64,000 nt of DNA from Candidatus Krumholzibacteriota bacterium (GTDB taxonomy: Bacteria; Krumholzibacteriota; Krumholzibacteriia; JAJRXK01): positions 1 through 64,000 of the forward strand of contig JAJDAC010000024.1 of NCBI GenBank assembly GCA_029262065.1, written 5' to 3'. The notes under the pieces were generated by a model. It made no database searches, was not told where the DNA came from, and worked only from the letters and a program-made list of their open reading frames with translations. The position numbers and the translations under genes are program-made. Shown in pieces: positions 57,501 through 64,000 of the stretch (its first letter is position 1; every line of letters begins with the position of its first letter).

Positions 57501-58203
57501 TGGAGGAAATCGTCGAACCCGTCGTGTTACTCGTCATCAGCCCCCTGCGCGCGGCGATCTCGTTGTTTGAGATCGCGGCCTGTGTTACATCGCCTCGAGA
57601 GAACTGTCCCGTGAGCACCACGGCGTTGCTGGTGCCCTCAATCGTGTTGTCGTCGATCACGAGGTTTGAAATGCCCGTTCCGTGGGCATGAACCGTGATC
57701 CCCGTTGGCATTTCCGCCCTGAGAACGCAGCCACGGATCGTGATGTCGTTGGATCCACTCGTGACGGATATCGCTGCGACCAGATTGGTTCCTGGCACCA
57801 GGTTGGTACCCGCGACGATCGTCAGGTTTTCGAAGGTCACAAAGTCGGCCCCGGCGAAGGTAACCACGGACTCGAGGTCGCCTTCTTGGCTCGTGGCCGT
57901 GACGAGCACGTCGCTGGCGTTGCTGCTTTGCGCGCGGAACGTGACCGTGGCGCCGGGTCCCACGCCGCCGATGGCTGGGAGGTCTACGAGCTCGGTGTAG
58001 ATTCCCGTTTCCACTTCGAACACCACGCTGCCGCCGATTCCACGAGTGCCCAGGTCGAGCGCAGCCGACGCGAAGTCCGCGTAGTCGCCGTTCGGTCCCA
58101 GGACGAAGGTTCCCGTCAGGGGCTGCGCTGCGGCCACGTGGCTGCCCCCGATGAGTACGCCCAGAACCAGTACCGTTGAGGCAAAATGGGAGAGCGCTCG
58201 CAT
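51532..58203 (-). CDS. Giant secreted protein: beta-helices, FG-GAP/VCBS repeats, P-domain, FlgD-type tail
   Basis: 2,223 residues from the ATG at 58203, which starts a signal peptide (ALSHFASTVLVLGVLIGG); an outer in-frame ATG adds 58 unlikely residues. Two beta-helix blocks (~30-385 and ~424-820) each start with a G-x-GGDYTTITSAV-type entry. A cadherin-like region follows (~840-990). Two blocks of FG-GAP/VCBS repeats (WGDYDGDGDLDALFSGR type; ~1018-1360 and ~1491-1850) are separated by fibronectin-like modules (LTYNVRVGTTPGGGDV). A P-domain-like unit (~1980-2125: SRVTRGIVSQSATRD, HPHIEDLRISLVHDG, WVLEIVDNGVDNVG) and the FlgD-type tail (YPNPFNPLTTIEFSLPHAG) close it. No protease domain is present. 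Confidence 0.85.
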   Translation of the reverse strand: MRALSHFASTVLVLGVLIGGSHVAAAQPLTGTFVLGPNGDYADFASAALDLGTRGIGGSVVFEVETGIYTELVDLPAIGGVGPGATVTFRAQSSNASDVLVTATSQEGDLESVVTFAGADFVTFENLTIVAGTNLVPGTNLVAAISVTSGSNDITIRGCVLRAEMPTGITVHAHGTGISNLVIDDNTIEGTSNAVVLTGQFSRGDVTQAAISNNEIAARRGLMTSNTTGSTISSNRIHASSLSISTSSCDALTIANNFVTSDGVGISVLDANNDVAVLHNSVFVTDPSITTSRALAIGSANTAVRVVNNILFYDGHRGTAYQVDNPAALIISDFNNILSSGPFLASWNGNHRDLVDLQLASGMDANSISAFPSFVSQTDLHSPSPYVDGFGTPLPEVSTDIDGDARDLTNPDIGADEFEADPTLTPLAGSLTIGTGGDYTTITSAVTDVALRGVGASVVFTIAPGEYSEQVDIPSIPGASSQSNVTFRSQTGSQSDVALRFDPPSSQPNSFVVRFKATDFVHLEDITIEVLGSGFKQVVALVGRATHNEIRRSRLVGGSSALGIYTQDTPDFVRIIDNTIEAGGGIEFDTNTFIPRTEQPEIHGNELQGLAFSFAAQLRIVHADGARITGNSIASGPNGIHLLRCTGVSRPSLLANNFVAFGVANIGIRIQLCDNLAVVYNSVHGFVPNGSPVAFRSTADATNLTLRNNIFATTGPNTNGTALHVENPASIVDSDHNNLFVANGNVAFWDGAQSTLAQLQMASGLDANSVSIDPSFASDDNLHLRSAALNGLASPFVGITDDIDGDLRDSTSPDIGADEFDPIAVVGPIADLNILEDSGSNIVVNDLNEVFASADAGQQLTFSAQSSDPAIAVSVAGTSLVLEPSPNFFGFGTITVTAQIDSGQFTTDDFVATVDPVNDPPFVANGLGSQIVPPNFDPFTIDLRTVFDDIDTAVLTYEVQNDGKTNLTIVGDELRIESIEGMVGISPTTLTASDGEFSVDASFDVRIVPPPAFTLLSTNFPQVRSGGVDWGDYDGDGDLDALFSGRSSDDTPLGSIQANFDGLFLEAAPDLEYLMHGDAEWGDFDNDGDLDFILIGRDTELSTHTYVYRNIGSSFELFAELLGVTSGDVDWIDFDHDGDLDISLAGAQVVLNTPATRLYRNDLGRRFVEVPTALPAVQLSSLAWDDYDLDGDMDVLISGVTDDLSQVTDIYRNDGETFVPINIGVVPLARVSAQWGDFDADGDPDLVLAGFTPFPTSVETTTILRNDAGAFVDIGADLVGIRDGTVAWADYDVDGDLDLLISGRNGTDTHTVLYRNDAGTFVEAEAGFFPSLSNSSFAWGDMDDDDDLDLIVSGQDSTGTPVTALYQNNAVLLNARPSVPQSLQASPTATSASLSWSAATDAETPGAGLTYNVRVGTTPGGGDVMSAMVNPDGTRQVAEPGNARYRTQFELAKLDPLTTYHWSVQAIDNVNAPSGFAIQSSFTTSFAPFTELELPFADLVRFASAWGDYDNDGDLDLLICGADLDFIPFAALYENESGDFFEVNSGVEPLSDGDAAWGDFDRDGDLDLLVCGYDAAGVGQSILYRNDDGNLVDSNAGLVGVGDGEVAWGDFDQDGDLDIALSGAQFLVNTPHSAIYRNTDGQFDDIGAGLTNLQVSGLAWADYDNDGDLDLLQAGFGDGIPVTELYRNDDGSFVLEQTGIVGLALADVAWGDHDNDGDMDILINGRAGTNPFFGAAKVFRNDGPGESGWRFVDTEADFENVNSGAVAWGDFDNDGDLDALVAGRNTDEPPFARSTRLYRNDGPGFSPVAFEFMGMSNGHVEWGDVDGDLDLDLVVGGFFPGDGRPRTRLYLNNTLVPNTPPSTPQNPSATSGILRTTLSWDPATDSQTPPAGLSYNVRVGSAPGAGDIVTAHVNATDARQVAQSGNAGQRTSFSFRNPFPGTYFWSVQAIDSGLSGSGFAAEQTIAVELSSLLGSSRVTRGIVSQSATRDTIDVGPGPTALVAFAKAGSEFVVRDVKLTLKSIAHPHIEDLRISLVHDGVSVAVFSGSETAGQDMTETVFLDSANGPIASGQPPFTGSFRPREPLANLAGSIPGGNWVLEIVDNGVDNVGTLESWSVEILFGPREDPIPVPRTILLSQNYPNPFNPLTTIEFSLPHAGPVTLIVYDPAGREVRSLVGMHLEPGPYVEEWNGLDNDGRAVASGIYYYCLTHQSGTTARKMVLIR

Positions 58204-58519
58204 GGGCCCGCTTGCGTGGCATGCGGGGGCTGGTCGTTGGGGGGGCAAACGGTTCAAGTGCGACACCTCAGTCGGAGAACGGGGCTGCAATCCAATGGTT
58301 TGCGTGAGGGACCTGATCTCCCGCCCCGGTGTTACACTTTGATGGTACAGCAATGAAATTTGACGATGGGGACGCATCTATGAAGTATGCGGCCGATCGG
58401 TCCGTATTGTGCCCCGAGACATCTTGTGCTCACGCCTCCGAGGTCTCAGCGCGCACCTCGGCGGTCGCGTGAACGGGGTGGGAGTGGTGGCGCGGGTCAG
58501 TCCGACACCCGCGTTTGCG
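58204..58519. other. Intergenic region upstream of the giant secreted protein gene
   Basis: No gene supported. A CCGAGGT/ACCTCGG stem lies around 58437-58460, without a T-run. The kinase-thioredoxin gene ends at 58520 on the same strand as the giant gene, so the two could be in one transcript. Confidence 0.45.
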
Positions 58520-60748
58520 TCAATCCTCGCCGAGGGCCTCCATGACCTGTCGGACCAGGCGATCCGAGAGGTCGGCCGGCGCACTGACGCCGCCCTTCCA
58601 GACCACGTTTCCGTCGGCGAGGAGAATCACATACGGGGTGCCCGTGGCACCGAAGTAGCTCCAAGCCTTGCCGCTGTCGCGTACCACGGGAAAGGTCATC
58701 TGTTGATCCCGCACGAAATCTGATACCCGCTCGTCGCTTGAAGTTCTGGTTACACGCGTCGCTCCGATGACACTCAGTCCTTCTTCCTGGTGGCGACGGA
58801 AGAGGCTCTCGACGATCGGTATCGCGCGCTGTGAAAATGGGCACCAGGTCTCCCACATGATCACGATTTGCGGTCCCTCATGCGGCAGATCGGGTTCACC
58901 CTGATAACTATGTTCGAAGCCTGGATCCTGCGGCATCCGTTCGGCGTAGAGCTCCGCGGCCTGATCGAGGTCGCCTCGTGCGATATAGGCGGCGGCCAAA
59001 TGGGTGCGTGCGATCCTGAAGATCCTGCTGTCTTCAGCAAACCCGGCTCGGGCGAGGTCGAAGCCCGCGAGCGCCAGTTCATAACCGCGATCGATCTCGT
59101 TCAGCTTCAGATGCATGTTGGCGAGGTCGCTGATGCATTCGATTGTGAAAGCGTCCTGCTCTCCGAAGATGCGCCTGGCGTCGTCCAGAACCTGCGTGGC
59201 TACGTCGCGAGCGTCGCTGAAACGCCCGAGCTCTTCGTAGCAAGTTGACAGGGAGCTGCGAGCCTGCAGCGTGTCGATGTGATCTCGGCCGTGCTGTTCC
59301 TCACAAACCCGCACGATTTCGGTCTGGGTTGCGAGTTCTTCCGTGATGCGCCCGCGAATCGACTGAGCCCTCGCGACGTCGTACAGAGATTCCAGAGTGC
59401 GCGGATCTCCTTCTCCGAGGTTGGCGCGTCGCAACTCGAGGGCGGCGCTGCAGTGCTCCTCGAAGAGACCAAAGTCTTCGCGCGGAAGATAGCCCCATCC
59501 GATCAGGGTGTGGATCTCGGCCGCGACCTCGGGCTCGTCGGCAAAGGCAACGTCGACGTTCTCACGCAACGCAGTTAGCAGGTCGGTCACGCTGGCCTCC
59601 TGGCCGTAGCCAGGAGGAAGCGCCTTGTCGAGCATCTCCGTTATGAACTCCGACGCGGTGCGCTGTCCCTGCGCGTAGCGTTCTGCGTCGGCTCGGGCTG
59701 ATTCGGCGCGCAGATACATGGAGAAGCTGAGGACGCCACCGACGACCAATGCCAGTACGACCGCCGCCGCGGCACCGATCCATACCTTGTTCCTGCGCGC
59801 CAGGACGCGCAGCTGGTAGGCAAAGGTTGGTCGGCGCGCGCTGATCGCAGCGCCATCCAGATAGCGACGCAGATCCTCGCGTAATCCAAAGGCAGACTGA
59901 TATCGACGTTCCCGGTCTTTGGCCAGGGCACACTGCACGATGGTATCGAGGTCGGTGTCGAGGCTCTTGAGCGGCGCAGGCTGAGCCGCGCGCACCAAGC
60001 TGGCCGCCTCGTGGATGCGAGCGCCACGAATTTCATAGGGCAGTTTGCCGCTCAGAAGTTGGTAGAGCACGATGCCCAGGGAGTAGATATCGCTGCGCGT
60101 GTCGATGTCATTGGGGTCGGCGTCGAACTGCTCCGGGCTCATGTACTGTAGCGAGCCGATGAGTTGGCCGACCTCGGTCTGTTGCGCAGCCGCGGCCATG
60201 TCCGAGTCGGTCGCGCGTGCGACACCGAAGTCGATCACCTTGGGCTGACCGCTCGAATCGACCAGGATGTTTCCCGGCTTCAGATCGCGGTGAACGATAC
60301 CGCGCTGGTGTCCGTGATGGATCGCGTCGCAGACCTGGCAGAAGAGTGCCAGTCGTTCCCGTACCGATAGCTTCCGTTCGTGGGCGTAGTCAGTGATCGA
60401 CCTCGCGTTGGGGATGTATTCCATCGCGAAGAAGGGAAGGATTGTGCCGCCCTCCGTGTGCTTCCCGGCTTCGTAGATCATCGCCACGCCGCGGTGGCGC
60501 AGTCGAGCCAGGATCTGGGCCTCGTATTCGAAACGCCGCAGCGCCTCTTCGGAAAACATCCCCGGCTTCATGACCTTCACCGCCACCGTGCGGCGTGGGT
60601 TCTCCTGCACGGCCTCGAACACCGAGCCCATGCCGCCGCTGGCAATCAGACGGCGGATTTCGTAGTTGCCGATGCTCGCTGGAAGTCCAATGGGCCGAGG
60701 CGGGCCCGAGGACAGGGATTCGGTTTCGTCGTTGGGAGAATTGGTCAT
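58520..60748 (-). CDS. Ser/Thr protein kinase with TPR and C-terminal thioredoxin-like domain
   Basis: 742 residues. Kinase (~27-300): GGMGSVFEA, VAVKVMK (Lys58), HRDLKPGNILV, VIDFGVARA, QYMSPEQ. One membrane span (~320-342: GAAAAVVLALVVGGVLSFSM) is followed by TPR-like repeats (~400-615). From ~628 a thioredoxin-like domain begins: IVIMWETWCPFSQRAIP with Cys636 and Ser639 (CxxS, not CxxC), then LSVIGATRV, a cis-Pro loop in GATGTPYVILLADG, and a C-terminal helix. On the outside it could act as a redox or thiol-binding sensor; a single Cys argues against classical disulfide reduction. Confidence 0.92.
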   Translation of the reverse strand: MTNSPNDETESLSSGPPRPIGLPASIGNYEIRRLIASGGMGSVFEAVQENPRRTVAVKVMKPGMFSEEALRRFEYEAQILARLRHRGVAMIYEAGKHTEGGTILPFFAMEYIPNARSITDYAHERKLSVRERLALFCQVCDAIHHGHQRGIVHRDLKPGNILVDSSGQPKVIDFGVARATDSDMAAAAQQTEVGQLIGSLQYMSPEQFDADPNDIDTRSDIYSLGIVLYQLLSGKLPYEIRGARIHEAASLVRAAQPAPLKSLDTDLDTIVQCALAKDRERRYQSAFGLREDLRRYLDGAAISARRPTFAYQLRVLARRNKVWIGAAAAVVLALVVGGVLSFSMYLRAESARADAERYAQGQRTASEFITEMLDKALPPGYGQEASVTDLLTALRENVDVAFADEPEVAAEIHTLIGWGYLPREDFGLFEEHCSAALELRRANLGEGDPRTLESLYDVARAQSIRGRITEELATQTEIVRVCEEQHGRDHIDTLQARSSLSTCYEELGRFSDARDVATQVLDDARRIFGEQDAFTIECISDLANMHLKLNEIDRGYELALAGFDLARAGFAEDSRIFRIARTHLAAAYIARGDLDQAAELYAERMPQDPGFEHSYQGEPDLPHEGPQIVIMWETWCPFSQRAIPIVESLFRRHQEEGLSVIGATRVTRTSSDERVSDFVRDQQMTFPVVRDSGKAWSYFGATGTPYVILLADGNVVWKGGVSAPADLSDRLVRQVMEALGED

Positions 60749-60936
60749 GATGCCAGGATACCACGAGGCTTCACCCGGCGCACGAGGTCACCCGTTGTGC
60801 GATATCACAATAACGAAGCAGTTTCACGAGCTGCTGGCAACCTCCTCGGTGGATCGGCATCGAGCAAAGGCATAGCCTGGATGGTAGCTTCGAGCATCCC
60901 TACAAACGACCGGGGCAACCCAAAGAGGAGGCCTTC

Positions 60937-61548
60937 ATGAAGTCGTCGTCATCATTGATCATATTGACCCTGACCGCTCTGCTCATCGCAGCTGATTCCG
61001 TTTGTGCGCAGGAATCCCCCGGCGTGGCCGGCGCCCGCATCGGCGCGGGCACCGATATTACCGGCGGCGTGGCCTACGGGGCTCAGCTCGACTACACCCT
61101 GTTCCAGAACCCCAATGCCTTCGAGTTGGGTTTCGCACTATTCGGTGGCACATTCGAGGAAGACAGTGACAACGGGTTCAACGAGTACCACGAAGAAACG
61201 ACGGTGGTGGTGTTCGCTGCAATTGCCAACTACCTGTTCCGCTACTCCCCCGAAAGCGAAGGTCCGTACTTCGTGGCCGGTGCGGGTGTGGGCGCGGTAT
61301 CGGTCGAGTGGGAAGAAAGCAGCGCCACCGATACTTCGTTGGGGACCGCGCTGCCCGGAGGTGGGAGCAAGCAATCCGAAGATGGAACCACGAGTGGGCT
61401 CATCCTCAACTTCGGAATCGGAACCCGCCTCAACGATAGCTTTGACCTGCGGCTACAGGTTCCGACGTTCTTTATCTCGGCAGGAGACCAGCGAGATTCA
61501 GCGGTCGTACCAACGGTCACTGCGACACTGGGGATCAAATTCGGCTAG
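60937..61548 (+). CDS. Outer-membrane beta-barrel protein
   Basis: 203 residues with AGAGGAGG five bases before the ATG and a signal peptide (~1-24, CAQ at the cleavage site). Alternating hydrophobic beta-strands, e.g. YGAQLDYTLFQNPNAFELG, VVVFAAIANYLFRYS, GLILNFGIGTRLND, are typical of an eight-stranded OmpA/OmpW-like barrel. The last residues, TATLGIKFG, end in F followed by Gly. Function unknown; probably structural or a small pore. Confidence 0.82.
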   Translation: MKSSSSLIILTLTALLIAADSVCAQESPGVAGARIGAGTDITGGVAYGAQLDYTLFQNPNAFELGFALFGGTFEEDSDNGFNEYHEETTVVVFAAIANYLFRYSPESEGPYFVAGAGVGAVSVEWEESSATDTSLGTALPGGGSKQSEDGTTSGLILNFGIGTRLNDSFDLRLQVPTFFISAGDQRDSAVVPTVTATLGIKFG

Positions 61549-61705
61549 GATCTGTCCCGACCCGGTCCCGTGGTCCCGAAGGAGCATGGCCAGACGCTCT
61601 CGCGCATCCAAGAAAAACGGTGGTGACAACGAATACGGATCGGTACAACCTAAGCGCATGCGGGTCTGAAACCGACTACCGAACCAGCTAAGCGCAGGAG
61701 TGGCC

Positions 61706-63301
61706 TTGGCACACGACGTCACCGTGTTTGAGCGCGAGTCTGATTCGACTACCAGCCCCACGGGGTTGCAAGCGCTCGATCCGGAGTATCGCCGCCAGGC
61801 GTATACCCGTCTTGCGTGGACCGCGATGCTCTACGCTGCCGGTTACTCCATTGCGTTCGGAACAGACTGGGCATTGGGATCGATGAAGTGGACGGGTGCC
61901 GAGCCGCGCCCCGAAGATATTGCACTGGGATTTGGAGCGGTCGCAGTGGCGGTCGGGGTGGCCACGGCCGCCCGACGGCAGTGGATTCCAATCACCTACC
62001 TGTCCAGCTTCGCAATCCTATTCCTGATCGTCGGCGCCTTTGGCATCAACCTGGGGTTTTTGGGTTGGGAGCACCGGCTTACACCCGGCTCGCTCCACCT
62101 GGGCGTTCCGTGGGTCTGCGTGTGGATTCTCGCCTTTCCCGGTACGGTACCGTCTCCTCCCCGACGCACACTGATCGGGGCGCTGGGGGCCGCCCTGTCC
62201 GGACCGCTCGTCATGATCTACTCGGTCATCGTGAACGGACTGGGGGATGACTGGACGGCGCGCGAAGCCGCAAGTTTCATCGCGAGCCGTCAGGTTCCGG
62301 CCTTCGTTTCCGCGGGAATTTCGCAGGGGATCGCAATTCTGGTGTATCGGTTGAGCCGCCAGGCGACCGAGGCCCGCCGCCTTGGAAGCTACCAGCTCGA
62401 GTCCCGGCTGGGCACGGGAGGAATGGGGGAGGTTTGGCGCGCGCGTCATCGGCTCCTGGTCCGTCCGGCCGCCATCAAGCTTATTCGTGCCGAGGCCCTT
62501 GGGGCCAGCGAGTCCGAGCGACGGACAGTGGTGCGACGTTTTGAGCGGGAAGCGCAGGCGACGGCACTGCTGAAGTCGCCCCACACCATCGTTCTCTACG
62601 ACTTCGGCGTAACCGACGATGGCACGTTCTACTACGTCATGGAGTTGCTCGACGGCCTGGACCTCAAGACGCTCGTCGAGCGAAATGGTCCCATACCGCA
62701 GGAGCGCGCGATTCATCTACTTCGGCAGGTGTGTCACTCTCTCGCGGAAGCCCACGACGCGGGGCTCGTGCACCGCGACGTCAAACCCGCGAACATCCAT
62801 GTCGGGCAGCGGGGTGCGGATCATGACTTCGTGAAGGTTCTCGATTTTGGACTCGCGGCGGACAGTCGCCCGAACGTGGGTGATGACCAGCTCACCGGTC
62901 AAGGTAAGGTCAGCGGCACGCCAGCGTTCATGCCGCCGGAGATGATCCAGGGCCGCGAGCTCGACGCACGGGCGGACCTGTACGGGGTGGGTTGCGTGGC
63001 CTACTGGCTCTTGACCGGAATGCTCGTCTTCGAAGGAGCGTCATCGATCGACGTGTTGTTGAAGCACGTGCAAACGCCGCCTCCCAGACCGTCGTCGGTG
63101 TCGGAGCTCTCGATCCACCCGGATCTGGACGACATCGTAGTTCGTTGCCTTGCGAAGGAACCGGGCGATCGCCCGGCCGACGCCCGGCAGCTGGCCCGCG
63201 AACTTGCGGCCTGTGCTGCTTTCCTCGATCCCTGGACCTCGGAAATGGCCGCGGCCTGGTGGAGCAAGAGGCGGGCGACCCCACCAAGCAGGAGCCGCTA
63301 A
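61706..63301 (+). CDS. Ser/Thr protein kinase with N-terminal multi-spanning membrane module
   Basis: 531 residues from a TTG at 61706, which has AGGAG five bases before it; GTG at 61700 is the alternative. Residues ~30-215 hold about six membrane spans (LAWTAMLYAAGYSIAFG, ALGFGAVAVAVGVATAA, YLSSFAILFLIVGAFGIN, GVPWVCVWILAF, LIGALGAALSGPLVMIYSVIVN). The kinase domain follows (~225-490): GTGGMGEVW, AAIKLI, HRDVKPANIHV, LDFGLAADS. The APE-like motif is FMPPEM. So the sensor is at the N-terminus here, opposite to the other kinases. Its 3' end overlaps the convergent DoxX-like gene by a few bases. Confidence 0.9.
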   Translation: MAHDVTVFERESDSTTSPTGLQALDPEYRRQAYTRLAWTAMLYAAGYSIAFGTDWALGSMKWTGAEPRPEDIALGFGAVAVAVGVATAARRQWIPITYLSSFAILFLIVGAFGINLGFLGWEHRLTPGSLHLGVPWVCVWILAFPGTVPSPPRRTLIGALGAALSGPLVMIYSVIVNGLGDDWTAREAASFIASRQVPAFVSAGISQGIAILVYRLSRQATEARRLGSYQLESRLGTGGMGEVWRARHRLLVRPAAIKLIRAEALGASESERRTVVRRFEREAQATALLKSPHTIVLYDFGVTDDGTFYYVMELLDGLDLKTLVERNGPIPQERAIHLLRQVCHSLAEAHDAGLVHRDVKPANIHVGQRGADHDFVKVLDFGLAADSRPNVGDDQLTGQGKVSGTPAFMPPEMIQGRELDARADLYGVGCVAYWLLTGMLVFEGASSIDVLLKHVQTPPPRPSSVSELSIHPDLDDIVVRCLAKEPGDRPADARQLARELAACAAFLDPWTSEMAAAWWSKRRATPPSRSR

Positions 63302-63669
63302 TTCAAAGGCTCCAACGCGAGTCTGCCGTAGGCGATAAACGTGCCCAGTGCGGCCACGACAAGCCAGTAGATCAGTGGGCCCTGATTCGCCTCACCAGAG
63401 TTCAGGTGAACGCCGGAGAAGAAAAGCATTTCCGCCGCTATGCAGGCGGCCGCAATGGGAGCCAGGATGGCCAGGGAGTTGTAGAAAGCGGGAAGGACCA
63501 AACCCATGGCGCAAAGTAACTCAATGGCGATCAACCCAAGCCAAACCCCGTGCGGGATCGCTTTCAATGAAGGCATGGTTTGTTCTGCAGAATGGGAGAA
63601 CTTCCACCCGGCGCCCATGACCGTATGCAGGGCGAGGAGTATTTGAAGAACCCACAAGAGAATGTTCAC
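63298..63669 (-). CDS. DoxX-like integral membrane protein
   Basis: 123 residues from the GTG at 63669, which has AAGGAGG five bases ahead; the longer frame upstream has a poor start. Four membrane spans (LLWVLQILLALHTVMGAGW, LGLIAIELLCAMGLVLPAF, AILAPIAAACIAAEMLFF, LVVAALGTFIAYGRL) match the DoxX-like family. It follows a SRPBCC gene, a common pairing. Function unknown; DoxX-like proteins have been linked to oxidative stress and quinone chemistry. Confidence 0.82.
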   Translation of the reverse strand: MNILLWVLQILLALHTVMGAGWKFSHSAEQTMPSLKAIPHGVWLGLIAIELLCAMGLVLPAFYNSLAILAPIAAACIAAEMLFFSGVHLNSGEANQGPLIYWLVVAALGTFIAYGRLALEPLN

Positions 63670-63718
63670 AAGAACCTCCTTGGTATGATATTCACCCCAC
63701 CCAGAGAATAGGGCTCTT

Positions 63719-64000
63719 TCACGGGACCCTCGCGAGCAGGTCGACAAGCTTCCCGCCCATCATCTTCCAACCATAGCGCGCGCCGGCGAAGTTCTTCTTC
63801 TGGCCCGGCTTGAAGCCCGACTGCACAACGCGCAGGCTCGTGCCCGACTCCGTCGGCGTGAGCGTAAAGGTTACGACGGTGTCGATGTCGCCGACGACCC
63901 ATGTCCAGCTGAGTATTCTATGCGCTTCGATTTCCAGGACCCGGCAGTTCACGATACCGTCCCACCCCGGCTGTGGCTCTGTCTTGAAAGTGAATGCCGC
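63719..64000 (-). CDS. SRPBCC / AHSA1-type protein, start outside window
   Basis: Open from the right edge to a TGA at 63719, 93 residues of the C-terminal part. FTFKTEPQPGWDGIVNCRVLEIE-like, RILSWTWVVGDIDTVVTFTL and GWKMMGGKLVDLL match the AHSA1-type SRPBCC (START-like) domain. It binds a hydrophobic ligand in other members. The DoxX-like gene follows in the same direction. Confidence 0.82.
   Translation of the reverse strand, partial: AAFTFKTEPQPGWDGIVNCRVLEIEAHRILSWTWVVGDIDTVVTFTLTPTESGTSLRVVQSGFKPGQKKNFAGARYGWKMMGGKLVDLLARVP

Noticed and set aside
61586-61669. 27-residue basic peptide frame upstream of the multi-span kinase
   Set aside because: GGAG lies only one base from the ATG and no conservation can be shown; kept as a weak possibility only.
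1-64000. tRNA, rRNA, riboswitch or CRISPR elements
   Set aside because: None could be recognised by eye on either strand; a covariance-model scan would be decisive.

Overview
The window looks like a chromosomal stretch of a Gram-negative, didermic, mostly high-GC bacterium from a little-cultured lineage. The best fit is the FCB-like candidate phyla (Eisenbacteria or Krumholzibacteriota type), but this is inferred from gene style, not from a marker gene. Signs are six large secreted proteins ending in the same FlgD-type Ig-like C-terminal domain, six Hanks-type Ser/Thr protein kinases fused to TPR, TolB-like or propeller modules, a TIGR02999-type ECF sigma factor, and a TonB/ExbB/ExbD outer-membrane energy system. 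No rRNA, tRNA or CRISPR array was seen.

Layout. 1-2.6 kb: truncated transposase, a beta-helix secreted protein and an unknown protein. 2.7-9.4 kb: two FlgD-tailed secreted proteins, a kinase N-lobe remnant, a periplasmic cupin, a lipoprotein, a decayed serine hydrolase and a two-gene ABC exporter. 9.7-13.7 kb: a TPR receptor kinase and ybiT. 13.9-19.2 kb: three secreted or enzymatic genes, one with a thrombospondin-C-like domain. 19.2-28.8 kb: ECF sigma and NmrA-like gene (leftward), then a soluble kinase and a TonB-dependent receptor / TPR lipoprotein / tonB / exbB / exbD / exbD cluster (rightward). 28.8-36.9 kb: two very different FlgD-tailed proteins around a GH15 glucoamylase. 36.9-44.8 kb: a mixed region (yceH family, SEC-C protein, yehS family, GDSL hydrolase, hpf-like, nuclease), partly with lower GC and gammaproteobacterial-looking genes. 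44.8-51.5 kb: two more receptor kinases and a TetR/metallo-beta-lactamase-fold operon. 51.5-64 kb: a 2,223-residue beta-helix/FG-GAP/P-domain protein, a kinase fused to a thioredoxin-like domain, an outer-membrane beta-barrel, a kinase with an N-terminal multi-TM module, a DoxX-like protein and a partial SRPBCC protein.

How the genes fit together. The Ton cluster should energise import through one outer-membrane receptor. The neighbouring sigma factor and soluble kinase are plausible regulators of it. The other kinases look like transmembrane sensors sharing one catalytic chassis with exchanged extracytoplasmic modules. The large secreted proteins carry either a FlgD-type tail or, in three smaller proteins, a short shared C-terminal motif (S/A-W/M-G-x-I/V-K-x-x-F/Y). 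I could not match that motif to a named sorting signal, and it is the best candidate for something undescribed here.
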